From assembly GCA_019321725.1 (NCBI GenBank), contig CM033111.1:372001-436000 (forward strand): 64,000 bases of DNA, in the 5' to 3' direction. The stretch is from Paulownia fortunei. Taxonomy: Eukaryota > Streptophyta > Magnoliopsida > Lamiales > Paulowniaceae. Below are positions 23,970-36,062 of this stretch, piece after piece. The translations under genes were made by a program, and so were the position numbers. The first letter of the stretch is position 1. Every line of letters begins with the position of its first letter. Below the pieces are notes generated by a model. The model saw only the letters and a program-made list of their open reading frames with translations. It made no database searches and was not told where the DNA came from.

Positions 23970-24018
<49 letters not shown>
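23970..24018. repeat. (TA)n microsatellite
   Basis: About 24 uninterrupted TA units, likely polymorphic in length. The surrounding 23721-25498 is AT-rich without a recognisable gene. Confidence 0.95.
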
Positions 24019-24021
<3 letters not shown>

Positions 24022-25498
24022 CACAAAGTATTATTAGCATTTTGCACTCTACATTCAATTTTAAATTCTTTATGAACTAGAAAAAAGTATTTTTTAATTA
24101 TAATGTAAAAAATATTTAATAATTAAAGTATTTAAATTTTAAAATCTAAAGTATTGATTGAGTGTATAAATACACAAAACATATTCAACATAAAAAGTCA
24201 GTTTAACTATTTGAACTTAAAATTAAGTTACTAACTATTTAATTTAAATGATTTTTGGACTATTTTAGACAAAGTTGAATAACTATATATCCGCTAACTT
24301 AAATTTAGATATATTATTTTTAAAAATTGAACAAACATATTTTTAAACTCATTTTTACTTAAATATAAACATATATTTATTTGAATTTTAATAAAAGAAC
24401 ATATCTAAATTTAAAATAATGGAGATATATTTATTTATCATCATCTAAAATAACCGAATATAGTTCAATGAGATAGTTAATAACTTCATTTTAAGTTTAA
24501 ATAATCAAAATAAGTTTTTATGCAATGTTTATTTTTATTGTGTATTATTTACTAATTTACTAATTTAGTTTTTAAAATTTAAATTGCTTAAGTTATTAAA
24601 TATTTTATATATTATAATTAACAAATTAATGTTAATTTTCATATATTGATAAGCAAATAGTGCATGATAATATTGTTAGTGAAATATTGTTTTGATCTGA
24701 TTATTAATTATAAATCTAAATAATTTAGTTATCCTATGTACGACACAAAATATTAATATTAAATAATGAGCAGATCAAATGATGCTTTTTTTTTTTTCAG
24801 ATTATATTGAAAATGAAAATTTTTATAATATATTTCATGAACATATTTAGTGAATTGATTATACTTCAAGCCTATGTGAAGGCCTAGAAAATAATATTCT
24901 TCTTCTTGTAAAATTGTGTTGGAATTTGAACTCATTAAGGCCATCCTTAGTTCCAAGCTAATATATTTTTCAGGTGGAAGTTATATTTATATCCTCAATT
25001 GCTAAATCATGGATTCACCATTGAAACAACGTGTGTTTAGGAGCACCTTTTACAGTGTACAACACTCTTTAGCATCTGGCTGTTGCAATGAACTGCATAG
25101 CATAGGATCTATAATTCTATCACTCTTTGTCAAACCAAACTTCAAAGCAATTAATGAAGAGAAAAAGGCCGCAAAACGAAACTTGCAAAGAAACAAACAG
25201 TCACCATAGATAATAATGCGCACTTTCTATGATAAATCTCCCATAGCAAAGCTTTTCAGAGCAATCCACTCTCGCGTCTGTATTTTCTCTCCTCACTTTC
25301 TCCTTCTCTTTTCGCCCTTCTATTGCTTTCCACTTGTAACTATAGGACCAAACTTCCCATGTAATTTGGAGTAGACAAATATCCATTTCATAACATAAAG
25401 TTTATCCATTTACCTTGATTTTCGCAACGTGTTTTCACCTTTCAGATTGGCATAACAATTACAGGAAATATTTGAAAACCCTGGAAGGTTTTGCAAAA

Positions 25499-27103
25499 AT
25501 GATGAGAAGGCAGCCTCAAAATCAACAAGATTACGGATCCAAGATTTTGTATGAGCTATCCGCTTTAGTTTTGAAGATTATACGATCCCCACCGCCACCG
25601 ATTGATTTCTCCGACCAAACTCCGGTGGTACACCGTCGGAGGAGGTCGGGTCCGTCCTTTCAGCAGATAACACCGGCGGGATTTGCCTCTTTGCTTTTGG
25701 GAATTTCTTTAACTTTAATGCTGTGTGGATCGGTGACTTTTTTTATTGGGTTTGTTTTGATGCCTTGGGTTCTTGGTTTAGTGATGTTTTTGTACTTTGT
25801 GGGAGTGGTTTCGAGCATTTCGATGATTGGGAGAGCTATTTTATGTTGTAATTCCGCGCCTCCTTCGCCTAGAAAAGATGCTGCTTGTAAGAATTCTGCC
25901 CTACCTTTTACTTTTTCTTTTTTTTTTTTTTTTTTTTTTGATTCAAGGTCGAATTTTGTTGCGATTGAGAGTGTGTTGCTTGGGTGATTGATGGGATTCT
26001 AGTTTCTTAATTGTTATTTTTCTGAATTTTTTCGAGATTGTGTTTTTCGAAGGTTGATTGATTGTTTTTTCAAGACTTGATTGTTCCAATATACCTTTTA
26101 ATGTCTCATTATTCTGCACCTCCTTGGCCTAGATGTCCCTTGTAAGAATTCTAGTCAATCTTATGCTTTGTTTTAAGATTGAATGTGTTTGCAAATTAGT
26201 GGGAATTTCTGGTGATAACTTCTTCTGTTTATTATATGTTCGGAGGGGATCATGGAATTGTTATTTGCAGCCTGTATTGACCTTTCAAGATTAGTTTTCT
26301 CCTATTAAGAATTATTCTCATTCTTTGATTTTTTATTCAAGATTTAGCTTTTTTGGCGCTAGGGAATATCTGTGTGTGATACATATGTATATGTTTTGGT
26401 TTGTTGAACAAGGTTTATTCTCATTCAATCAAATTTTGCTGACTTTTGGATCACTTGTTGATTATGATAGTTGACTTTTGGAATCTGTGCTGTTCTCTGG
26501 GAGATCTGCTGTCTTTCTTATGTCTTTGTTTTTTGTTGATTTCCACTCTGAGTCAATATTAAGTATGTTATTAGCTGTGAATGCAGTTCTGCACAATCCA
26601 AACTGTACCACATATCTGAGTAACACAGCAAATTTGGTTGAGGATGACGGCCTAAGGAACTATTTCCTAGCCCTGAAGTGGGTGATGGATTAATGCAAGC
26701 TTAGGTCTTTCATTTTCAGACTAATGAAGCGGAGGGATCTAAGGACTATAATATTGTAATTCATGTTATCAATGACTCTAATTTTGTAATTCATGTTATC
26801 AATGTTTAAGGAGCTCGATTTGTTTTTTGCTGGCTGAGGTACTTTTAAGTTTTTTATGTAGCAAGGGTTATTTGATCAAGGGTGCTAGTTAAGTATACGA
26901 TATCTTTGGCTTTCCCAGCCGATTTGGAATTTCTAAGCTTGAGAGTATGTTATGCAAATACGTGAATCAATCATAGTTTATCCTGTTTAAACAATATACT
27001 TGACCTGTGCTTCGATGTTCATTTATCTAATGCTCCATGTGTATTTCTTGACAAGCTAGTGATTATGTTCTTTCCTTGCCTTGCAGCCTGGAAGCTTTTC
27101 TGA
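25499..27103 (+). CDS. Small two-helix membrane protein of unknown function
   Basis: Two coding exons, 25499-25886 and 27087-27103, give a 134-residue protein. The start MMRRQPQNQQ is chosen because it begins the conserved-looking soluble part; an in-frame ATG at 25415 would add 28 residues that look like 5' leader. The N-terminal half is basic and proline-rich (SPPPPIDF near 30-37, HRRRRSG near 45-51). Two hydrophobic helices follow, at about 63-90 (FASLLLGISLTLMLCGS...) and 93-118 (WVLGLVMFLYFVGVV...). The donor (CTGCTT|GTAAGA) and acceptor (CTTGCAG|CCTGG) join in frame, so the protein ends AASWKLF. The general form resembles uncharacterised plant transmembrane proteins. I do not recognise a named family or a function. 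Confidence 0.75.
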
Positions 27104-28748
27104 GGCATTTAGATAGCTGGATATACGCGGTGGGATAAGCAGCATATTTTTTTGTTTTGGTACTGCACCTGCAACGTGTGATTCAAAATTTACGACTCTG
27201 GTTGGGGAACTGTGGATATTTCTGTCTTTATGGATACTTCATGAGCATGGTGGACATTGCATCTCCACTAAGTTAAGAATGAGCACTTGGATCATTCGAA
27301 TATGGAACAGTCAGTCAGCTATTTTTCTTGTCAAAGAAACGGGATGATGAAAATCAACAATTTCTGTGGTCACATGTTTTACCTTCCTAGCAGGAATATT
27401 TCTCCTTTTGTGATTCTGAATATGCATTAGCATTACAGACTGTACAAGTCTTCTCTTTTAGAAGTGGTGTCTGTTTGCTGGGAAGAATTATTGCAAAGCC
27501 TATTCTATCCGTGAGTCTGTTACCATCCTGTTCGAAATTTGATAAATTGGAGGAGGCATAAAAAATATCATCAGGGGTGACCCTTCTTATTATTATGTTG
27601 GTTGTTTTAGATTCTTAAAAAAAACGTACTACGAATATATGATTTGAAGTATGATTGGCGTTCATTTTCCTGTATAAATTGTTTGTGTCTGATGAATGGT
27701 TTTCGTATTTCCTCTTTTCTTTATTTGCTATGTTGTTGCTTGTAGGTGAAAAACATAAAAGGAGAAATCACTAAAAAGATCAATAACTATTGTTATTGAT
27801 CTCTATCTTTCCAGTTGATAATATCCACAACCCTTTCTTGATTTTTCAAATTTTCTTTTTTTTCGGGGTTGGGGGGTGCTCGATTTAAAAACTTAATGAT
27901 TGTGGTATGAGTACTGATCATACTGAAAAGTCAGTCCAGAAAAAATGAGATTTCACCTGAATGATTTTTGACTAATGACATGTCAATATTTTTGTGCTTC
28001 TGAATATGCATATATACATTACGGACATCATTAATTTTCTCTTTAGAAAATGGTTTCTGTTTGCGACATTGGTGGAAGAATTAGTGCAGAGTCTACCATC
28101 TTTAGAAGAATTAGTGCGACATGTTGTATTTTAGACGGAAGCAGATAAATCATCATTTTGAACGACCTTGTCTGTAGGACGATGGATGGTATCAAAACAA
28201 ATATAATCCCGAATTCACTACAAGATTGATCAAAACATGTTTGAGAAATTTGTGAAATCACCGACTTAGATTCATGCTAACACCATTATTCTGTATTTTC
28301 AAAATTCGTTGCATTCAAAAATCAAACAACAAGAGATGAAATGGGTGAAATACCACAAGACACCTAGCAATAATCAACATTGGATTATTGGAATAGAAAA
28401 CCTAACAATTGATGCCCCAATAATCTACAAACCGCCGAATGAAAGTTTCTTCACCAATTTTATTTTCACATATTTAACTTAAAAAGGTATCCATTCCTTA
28501 AATCCTTCCGAATGCATTTATTGCAATAAATTCTTCTAAACTAAGGAGAAGTGGCTAATAAGATTGGCCCGATTAATTAAATCATTCAAGTGCTAACTTG
28601 ATCCATAAAACAGTTAATTTCTTCACGAACAAAACTAACCAATAGTTCCATACATGAATACTTGAAGAAAACCCAGTAAACTGAAAACCCTCCAAATGCG
28701 AGAAAAGAAATAAATAAACATATAAAAAAAATTACAAAAAATAAAAAC
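27104..28748. other. 3' UTR and intergenic DNA with a diverged repeat
   Basis: No further gene seen. Part is presumably the 3' UTR of the membrane-protein gene. Segments near 27412-27515 and 27993-28105 share CTGAATATGCAT, CATTAC, TTCTCTTTTAGAA-like, TGTCTGTTTGC and GAAGAATTA in the same order, indicating an old direct duplication. The short frame at 28043-28261 has no domain. Confidence 0.5.
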
Positions 28749-28958
28749 TTAGCCAGTGTAGATGTGGACACCAATGGCAATGAGGAAAATAGTGATAAGC
28801 CCAAAAAAAATAACTGTGTGGACTAAAATGGACAGCCCACTTGTCTGCATGTTGCCGAACTCCACGACTCGGCCACGGCCCGGTAACTGGAAAAGGAGCC
28901 CCGGACTCAGCAAAACGAATAGCACCACTGCTATCACCACCGGTCCCCAGTCAGCCAT
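28749..28958 (-). CDS. DUF3339 small membrane protein
   Basis: A single-exon gene of 69 residues starting MADWGPVVIAVVLFVLLSPG and ending in VHIYTG. The MADWGP start, the LSPGLLFQLPG segment and the VEFGNMQTSG loop are the signature of the plant DUF3339 family, and 69 residues is its usual size. Two hydrophobic helices are visible (about 7-24 and 43-65), so it is probably an integral membrane protein. No biochemical role is established to my knowledge. A (CT)n run at about 29005-29023 and a TA-rich tract at about 29058-29073 lie upstream of the start and may form leader and core promoter. It is paralogous to the next minus-strand gene, 2.9 kb away. Confidence 0.92.
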   Translation of the reverse strand: MADWGPVVIAVVLFVLLSPGLLFQLPGRGRVVEFGNMQTSGLSILVHTVIFFGLITIFLIAIGVHIYTG

Positions 28959-31822
28959 CTTTGTCTGTACTTGGCTTTCTCTCTCTAGAACTTGATGTGT
29001 TCACTCTCTCTCTCTCTCTCTCTATAGAAAATATGCTGCATGTATGCGTGCCTATGTGTATATATATATATATAGTTGGATATATACATCATCAATTAGG
29101 GAGTGCTATTTAGTTGAGTGGGTTCTTTAATTATTCCAAAAGTATGAGATGAGAATGAAGCAAAGAATAAAAATAGTGTGATACAGCGTGTGAGAGGACG
29201 ATAAAACTCCATCTCTACACGGTTATCTATTATTTATTTATTTTCATATGTATTAAAAACGAGAATTTATGCTTCGTATGAGCCAAATTATTTAGGTTCG
29301 AATAGAAAAAAGAAAAACAACAAGGACAAGGACAGATGGTGGGCGTGTTATTAAAACCTGTCGACATGTGCCAGAGCAAATAAAGTACGTGGCAGAAGCA
29401 TGTGAAAGGGGCTGTCCCCCTCTATCTTCAGGATGACTCTACCAATATCTGATTTGTTTATCTAATTAAGTATTTTATTCCACCGACAATTTCTTGATTT
29501 TTGGTTGCTTTAAGATTTGAGTTGCGGGGATTTGAGGAATTGCCAATAAAATCCAAATCAGATTTAGTTCAACGTACAAACTTTAAACACAAAGTTAATT
29601 ACTTGATTGAGGAAGAATTGCCGTCTATAATTTCTTGAGCTGACACGGATTTGTTTCAGTTAAGAGACATAATATTAACTGTCAATTGTTGGTGTATTAG
29701 TTAAAATGGCATTCTTCCTCATCATCTTTCCAAAAAGCATCAAAACTTGTATGATAGTTATTGGAAAATTTCAACTTGAGTTGCTAACCTGAGAAATGTT
29801 TCGTGGCAAGAAAGAAAAAGTAAAGTTGGATAGTATTTCACAAATTTAGTTTGTGTGTTGTTGTTTTAAACGAAATCTACTTTAACTCTATTACATGGAG
29901 GAAGTTGAACTTAAACATCCTCTCTTTTCAATTATGCTAAAAAATTTGTAGTTGGATGTTTTTAGGGTCATTTTTTTTTTTTTTTTTATCCTTAAACTTG
30001 TTATTGGATCCTAAATCTTTAAGCGTACAAATTTTAGTACTATTTGATCAAAAATTCAAGTAAAATTTAATTAAACCTATGCTTATGAAAATAAGAGAAC
30101 TTTTAAGAAAACTAATACTAGGTGATTTTTAAGAATACATAGCTTTATATATGTATATATATAATGACTACCAAATTCTAAGAGGTAAGGGCTTTCAACG
30201 ATATAAAGAGTGATTAATATCAATATTTAAATGTGAAAAATAATTACCAAATTCTCAATTATAAATATTTTGCAATTTAAAAATACATAATTTTCTAAAT
30301 AAAGTGAAAAATTAAATTTATTACAAAGGCCACCTTTATTTATATAATTAATCGTGTTATATGGGTGATATATCAAAGTTACAATACATATTCTACACAA
30401 TATTGAACAAGATTTTATAATTTATATTTTGGTCAGAATTTGCATTTTAAAATCCTGAATGTTATGCATTTATATTTAAAAGGGCTGCAATCAATAAATA
30501 GTCCGATTTTGGATCACAACTGATTTGATCTATTCCTAAATATTCGAAGCACGCAATAGTGTTGAGTCATGAGAGCAAGTCTTATTGGTTACCAGTTGCT
30601 TAATTTGTTGGTTTGCCTTTCTGCTTCATAACAATTGGCTAGTAGTTTTTTACTTTTTTCTTTTTTGATTTTTAGTTAAACTACCAAATATATTATCATA
30701 CGTCAATAATTATGTGCAAGTAAATAAATAATAAAATTTGTATCCAAAATTTTAATATTTTGAACCCTCAATTTTACAACTTGAACTATATTTTATTTGC
30801 AATATTTTTTCTTTTTTTGGAAGGTAAAAATAAAATAAAATAATGAAAAATTAGTCATAATCAGTCTGGAATCCTCCTAACGTTCAATTATTTGGAAGCT
30901 TTCACAGGTCAACTTAATCAATTGAACTACGTTTGACAAGTATCCCTGATATTCTTTATTTAAGTTGATTTTTTCGTTTTCCAACTGCACAGTCGGCAGT
31001 CAGAGATTGGAGAGTTGAGAGGAGAGTGGTGCTGCCGTGAATTCCTAACTCAGAAAATTTTGGCAGTAATTTGAGGAAAAGAAAACCCTGTGATGGTTCG
31101 TGGATCAATGGTTTTTTAGAAGATTAAGAGTTAATGCTTTATTTCCTTAAAAGATAAGACACTACTTAAGGTTTTTGACTTTAGGTTAAGTTGGTTAAAG
31201 TGAAGCAATTGGCCCATTTGATTAAGATACATTATGAGTTGCAAATAATCCCATAAATGGGTATTGGACATAATTGTCAAGACTCGACTCTCAACTCAAG
31301 AGATAGCAAAGCCCAATACTTCACCCAAACATTAGTTTCAAGTACGAGGATCAAAGTCAGAGGACCTTATCCCACTTTTCCGACTTAAGACTATTTATAA
31401 ACCTAAACGTCTGACACAACACCATGAATTTCACCCCCTTGCAAGCCCAAACTAGGACAAAATTTATATTATCAGCCACAATTGCAAACCAAACAAACAT
31501 TATTGGCCACACAAAATTTACATAATATAAATTTGATATGTTATTTTTAAAATCAAAATTTTCTGTTACATTGACTTCAAGCAAATTAGCGATGTAAACA
31601 ACGTCTTGGCTAAAAACATATATACACCCATAGAAATGTTAATATTAGCACATCATTTTTGTGTTTCATGGTCTACATAATAATCACACCTCGGCGGATA
31701 TAATACCCAACTGTATGACTGGGTACAGTACAAAACAAAGCCACACCATCAAGAATGAACTTAAAATTAAGACGAGAAGAAAATATGCCACATTGACTGA
31801 AAAAGGTTCTGCTGTTGTGCAT
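28959..31822. other. Intergenic DNA between the two DUF3339 genes
   Basis: AT-rich, without a recognised gene. It holds a (CT)n tract near 29005-29023, a poly-T run near 29971-29988 and short unconserved frames only. The first 300 bases are presumed promoter of the DUF3339 gene at 28749-28958. Confidence 0.5.
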
Positions 31823-32032
31823 TTAGCCAAGATACAAATGAACCTTAATTCCTAGCAAGAAAACACAAACGAGAGCAGAGTAAAACAATGCGTGAACCAT
31901 CACGGCGGCGCCACTTGTCTGGAAATTCCCGAATTCCACCCATCGGCGGTGGCCCGGCAGCTGGAAAAACAGTCCTGGCGACAGCAGAACGAAGAGTATC
32001 ACACCCACAAACACCGGTCCCCAATCTGACAT
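31823..32032 (-). CDS. DUF3339 small membrane protein (second copy)
   Basis: This encodes 69 residues beginning MSDWGPVFVGVILFVLLSPG and ending VHLYLG. It shares with the copy at 28749-28958 the WGP start, LSPGLFFQLPG, WVEFGNFQTSG and two hydrophobic helices. The open frame continues upstream to 32239, but I place the start at 32032 because the paralogue and the family start there and because a TATA box at 32112-32118 would put transcription start inside that extension. Same strand and spacing indicate an old tandem duplication. Function unknown; membrane localisation is inferred. Confidence 0.92.
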   Translation of the reverse strand: MSDWGPVFVGVILFVLLSPGLFFQLPGHRRWVEFGNFQTSGAAVMVHALFYSALVCVFLLGIKVHLYLG

Positions 32033-32111
32033 TGCGTCTCTTTCTTTTTTCTTTTTTTTTTTGTATGTATTGATATGATACGACAAATTTGAAATGTGAT
32101 GAAGAGGTGTA

Positions 32112-32118
32112 TTATATA
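32112..32118 (-). promoter_or_regulatory. TATA box of the second DUF3339 gene
   Basis: Minus-strand TATATAA lies about 80 bases upstream of the ATG, giving an expected transcription start near 32085. It supports the short start codon choice. Confidence 0.6.
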
Positions 32119-32239
32119 AGTGAGATTTTGTTGAATGAGAAGACACTGAAATAAAAATGAATTGGGGATTCGAAAAAGAGAAGGGGAGATGGTGGGGCGG
32201 GAGCAAGTGGATTAAGTTACTTGGATACTCTCCAACCAT

Positions 32240-35200
32240 ATATCCCTTTATGTGTTGCTATTCAACCCTTCACATTCATGCACGTGATAATAATAGCCAA
32301 TCCTAATTTTCTTTCATTGCATGAGAAGATACATAATGATGATGTTATTATTTAATGTGTACATTCAACAGTTCATAATTTTAGTTACTAAGATTTTTAA
32401 TATTTTGCATAATTAAGTTGTCTCGGCCATGACTAAGTTTTATGGTATATATCTATAAAGAAAATAGTTACATCCTAATGGATAGTCACCTAATAAAAAG
32501 CGTATTCTTTCGTCATAAATAATGACACTGATATTATTGGGGATATTTTGAAACTTCGTTTATAAATTCTTAGTGTAGTATACCAGTTAGGTGTTATAGT
32601 TTTTTCTTAAAATTGTAAGAAAAAGTAAACTCCATGATTCCATCCGGAAAGTGTATTATCACTAAAACTCAAATTGACTCCATAATTTATTTCCAGTAGC
32701 TGCATGCAATAATTATTCAATGTATGGTAAGAATATTTGTTTTCTTAATTCGTGCAAGTGGCTGAGGTCTAGCTATTGGTGTTGATAGTTATTAGCAACA
32801 AACTATATTTATTTTTCAATTTTTATTGTGCATAATATACTTTGCATTCTATTAGGTTGACTTATCATCTTTTGTTTGTATAATATTTCCTTTTATAGGA
32901 AAAATGATATATTTTTATTACAAGAACGGTATCTATGAATATCAAGTTAGAGCAATTATCGTAAAATTTGAAAAGATATTCTAATCTTCTCAAATTGATA
33001 TTATACCCAATAATATATATCAAATATATACTTCATAATTAATTTACACATATTTACTCAAATACATATAAATATATATAAAATATATAATGAATGTATA
33101 CCCAATCACATCACGTTCATAACATCTTTTAAACTCTGATACTCTAATAAGTTCCATGTTGCCTTTCTTAGGATATGGGCCGGCTTGTTTCCGTGTTTCC
33201 TTGCACACTGAAATCTGATAAGATTCACATCTCGCACGAATTTCTTGTGCTACGTTTGAATTTCAGATCTTGAGGATAAAAACCATGCAAAAAATGTTTT
33301 CCTGGCTTTAAATAATTAAGATTTTGTAATTTATTTTTTGATATTTTTTTGTCACTAAAATTCAAAGTCTAAATATAATATTAGTGTTTGTTACTAGCAA
33401 TATTTTTAAAATTGGATTAGATCGGTCAATTCAACCAATTCAATCAAAAATCGATGGTCGGTCTAACCTGATTGGCGATAAAAAAATTTAAAAATGTGAT
33501 CAAATTAGTCAAATTAGATAAAAAATAAATAAATTATTAGACCGATCAAATTGATCAAAAAAATCAGTCAAAGTAGTCAAATCGATGTAAATAGATTTAT
33601 TTATTTTATTTTTTTAGAAATTTTAAAATTGTTATTTAATTATATGTATGCGATAATTTAAATTTTGAACTTTGTTATATGTAATTTTTAGTTATTTATT
33701 AATATTTTTTATCTTATATATAACAATTAATATATTGCACCATTATTTTTTATAATACAATAAAAAAACACGATAATTTTTATCAGAATCGGTAATTGAA
33801 CTGATAAGATCCAATTTATTAAACCCACCCATAATAAAATATTATGAGAACACTGATTAATAGAAATTCAATCAATTACATGTTTTTAATGATGATAAAT
33901 GAGTAAATACAATCAGATACCAAATATTTCCCATCAATATGCCCAAAAGCTTCACACCATGTTTGTTTTTTCATATATTCTTCTTGGTGATGGCCATGGC
34001 AGGAAATGAACTTGAATCAAGCAAGTTATATCAAGAGTTACGAAGTATATGTTAATGGAATCGGGAATATTCTAACATCTTCGGACAATGGCAAGTGAAG
34101 TAGTTGTGTGGACTCATTCAATGAAAAAAAGGAAGGAAAAAGTTGTGTGGGCCCCAACAACTGAACCCCTTAAGTAAACTCATTCAGAAAATGGTCTGGA
34201 CCACAAGTACTAATATACTAGTTTGTAATTAGTATGTGGGGGCAGCGTTATCTGATCCATAAAGACCTCCACTTTCAAGAAATGTTGGAAAGTTTTGGGC
34301 TCTTCAGTAGGCCAATATGTACTGCCATTGCAGTTGGGTTGATAACCATAATTATCATAAGAAAACCCAAAAAAAAAAACAAAAACAAAAACAAAAACAA
34401 AAACAAAAATGAAAGAATAAGCCGTTTCTCCTCTCAGTTCATGATAGGGTTTCTCCACCAAGTTAGTGAGACCCCACAAAAGCAACTCCTACCCTTGTCC
34501 ACTTCAGGTTCCTGTAGTTTAATTTCTGTGGTCCGAGTAGCAAGTTTTCCATTTGGTTTCACCATAATAACTAAATGCTGTTGTTGAATCACACTTGAAA
34601 TATCGTATTTTAGACCAAAATCCTTGTAATACTGAGGAGAAAAATAAGATACCATTGAATTCATTGTAAATCAAGTTATTTTCAAATATAATTCCATACC
34701 TCAAAAGGCACAAATTTGGCTTTGAGGAGAGTATAGACAAAGGAGAAGAGGATAGAAATAAAAAATAAAAAATAAAAAATAAAAAATAAAATGGTCATAA
34801 TCGACACATTTATAAGTGCCTCTTTAATTTTATAATAAACATTCAAAAAGTGAATAGGTTAGAAAAGAGGGTAGGTAGAATAATTTTTTTAAATCATGTT
34901 ATTTTAAGCAACACGTGGTAATTTTTCTACTTATATTATTCTTATAAAATGTTTTATGATGGACATTTGTAGCTGTATTTCAATCTTTTAATGACCCACG
35001 GAATAGGAAGTGATGAATGCCTATAATCCACATTTGCTGGCTTTGTAACCTGCTAATTAAATGCACAAGAGGCCCCACCACAAAGGTGATGAACTCTGCT
35101 ACATATGAGCCATAACATGAGTAAAAGCCGTGGAGGGTCATGAAATATGAATAACATGTTTTTCATACGACTCTTTAAAATGAGTAAAATTCATGGAGGG

Positions 35201-35850
35201 TCATGAAAAAAAAAATGATTGGAGTCTGCCCCGATTTAGTATCCAAACTCAAAAATGTCCACCAGGAATGAATATGAGTTTTTTGGTGTTTTTGACCAAA
35301 CCTTTTATGCAACATCGAAAATGATATTTTCTTGTAACCTCTTTGGTATATAATTTTATCTATTTCTGTGAGTGAAAAATATTATAAATATATTCTTGTG
35401 TTAAATGGAATTTTTTCTTTTCATATAAATTGGCTTAAAACAAATGGAAATTATTGCTCCATCCAATTTTATACTATTATTTTTTTATTAATTTAAGCAT
35501 AGAAAAAAATAGAGTTGAAATATTTTTTCCTTGTCAAATCACACTCATTAAGTTTACCCTTAACACTAAAAATTAATGTCAAGAGATTACACGTTAGAAT
35601 GCACTAATAAAATGGCAGTCTAATATGGGCTGGCTAGCAAAGAAAATTTCAGTCAACCACAATTGGTCTAATTGTTAAACCCTACCAGCTCACTATGTTT
35701 TAGCTCGCCAATTGCTGTTACAATACCATCAAATAATTAAATCCTTTTGTTTTCAATATAATATATCTTGCTTTCTGTCTTCTGTCGGGTTTCGGTATCT
35801 GCCTTCTTTCCTTTTTAATTTTTTATGGGTTTTGTTTTTTGCTGCTCATT
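32240..35850. other. Intergenic AT-rich DNA with simple repeats
   Basis: No gene recognised. It includes a patch near 33415-33600 built of short imperfect units such as GATCAAATT and GGTCAATTCAACC, an (AAAAAC)n run at about 34368-34408 and a (AATAAAAA)n run near 34756-34790. The overlapping frames at 34210-34740 arise from the simple repeat and carry no domain. Confidence 0.5.
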
Positions 35851-36062
35851 TTCCACAAGTCAAAATTGACTCTCTCTCTCTCTCTCAGTCTATTGAGTTC
35901 TGATCACCCGACGTCGTAAGATCTCCGCTCCGTGGCGACCGTACCAATTCGAAGTTGCCGTACTCTGTACTCGGTGAAATGTGCTTCAATGCGCACCGGT
36001 GAAGTGTTTTCCCTATAATTCGTGCGGTTAAGAGTTTTTTGCTGAGTACCTCTGCCAGTACG

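Noticed and set aside
25415..25498. Upstream ATG of the two-helix membrane protein
   Set aside because: The added 28 residues show no signal peptide or conservation pattern that I can see; MMRRQPQ is a more natural start. It cannot be excluded without cDNA.
32033..32239. In-frame N-terminal extension of the second DUF3339 gene
   Set aside because: The paralogue and family start at MSDWGP/MADWGP, and a TATA box at 32112-32118 lies inside the extension, so it is leader and promoter sequence.
33415..33600. Short imperfect units resembling a CRISPR-like or satellite array
   Set aside because: Units vary in length and spacing, there is no conserved repeat-spacer pattern, and the host is a plant. 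It is low-complexity AT-rich sequence.
34210..34740. Overlapping open frames on both strands
   Set aside because: They depend on the (AAAAAC)n simple repeat and have no domain or splice support.
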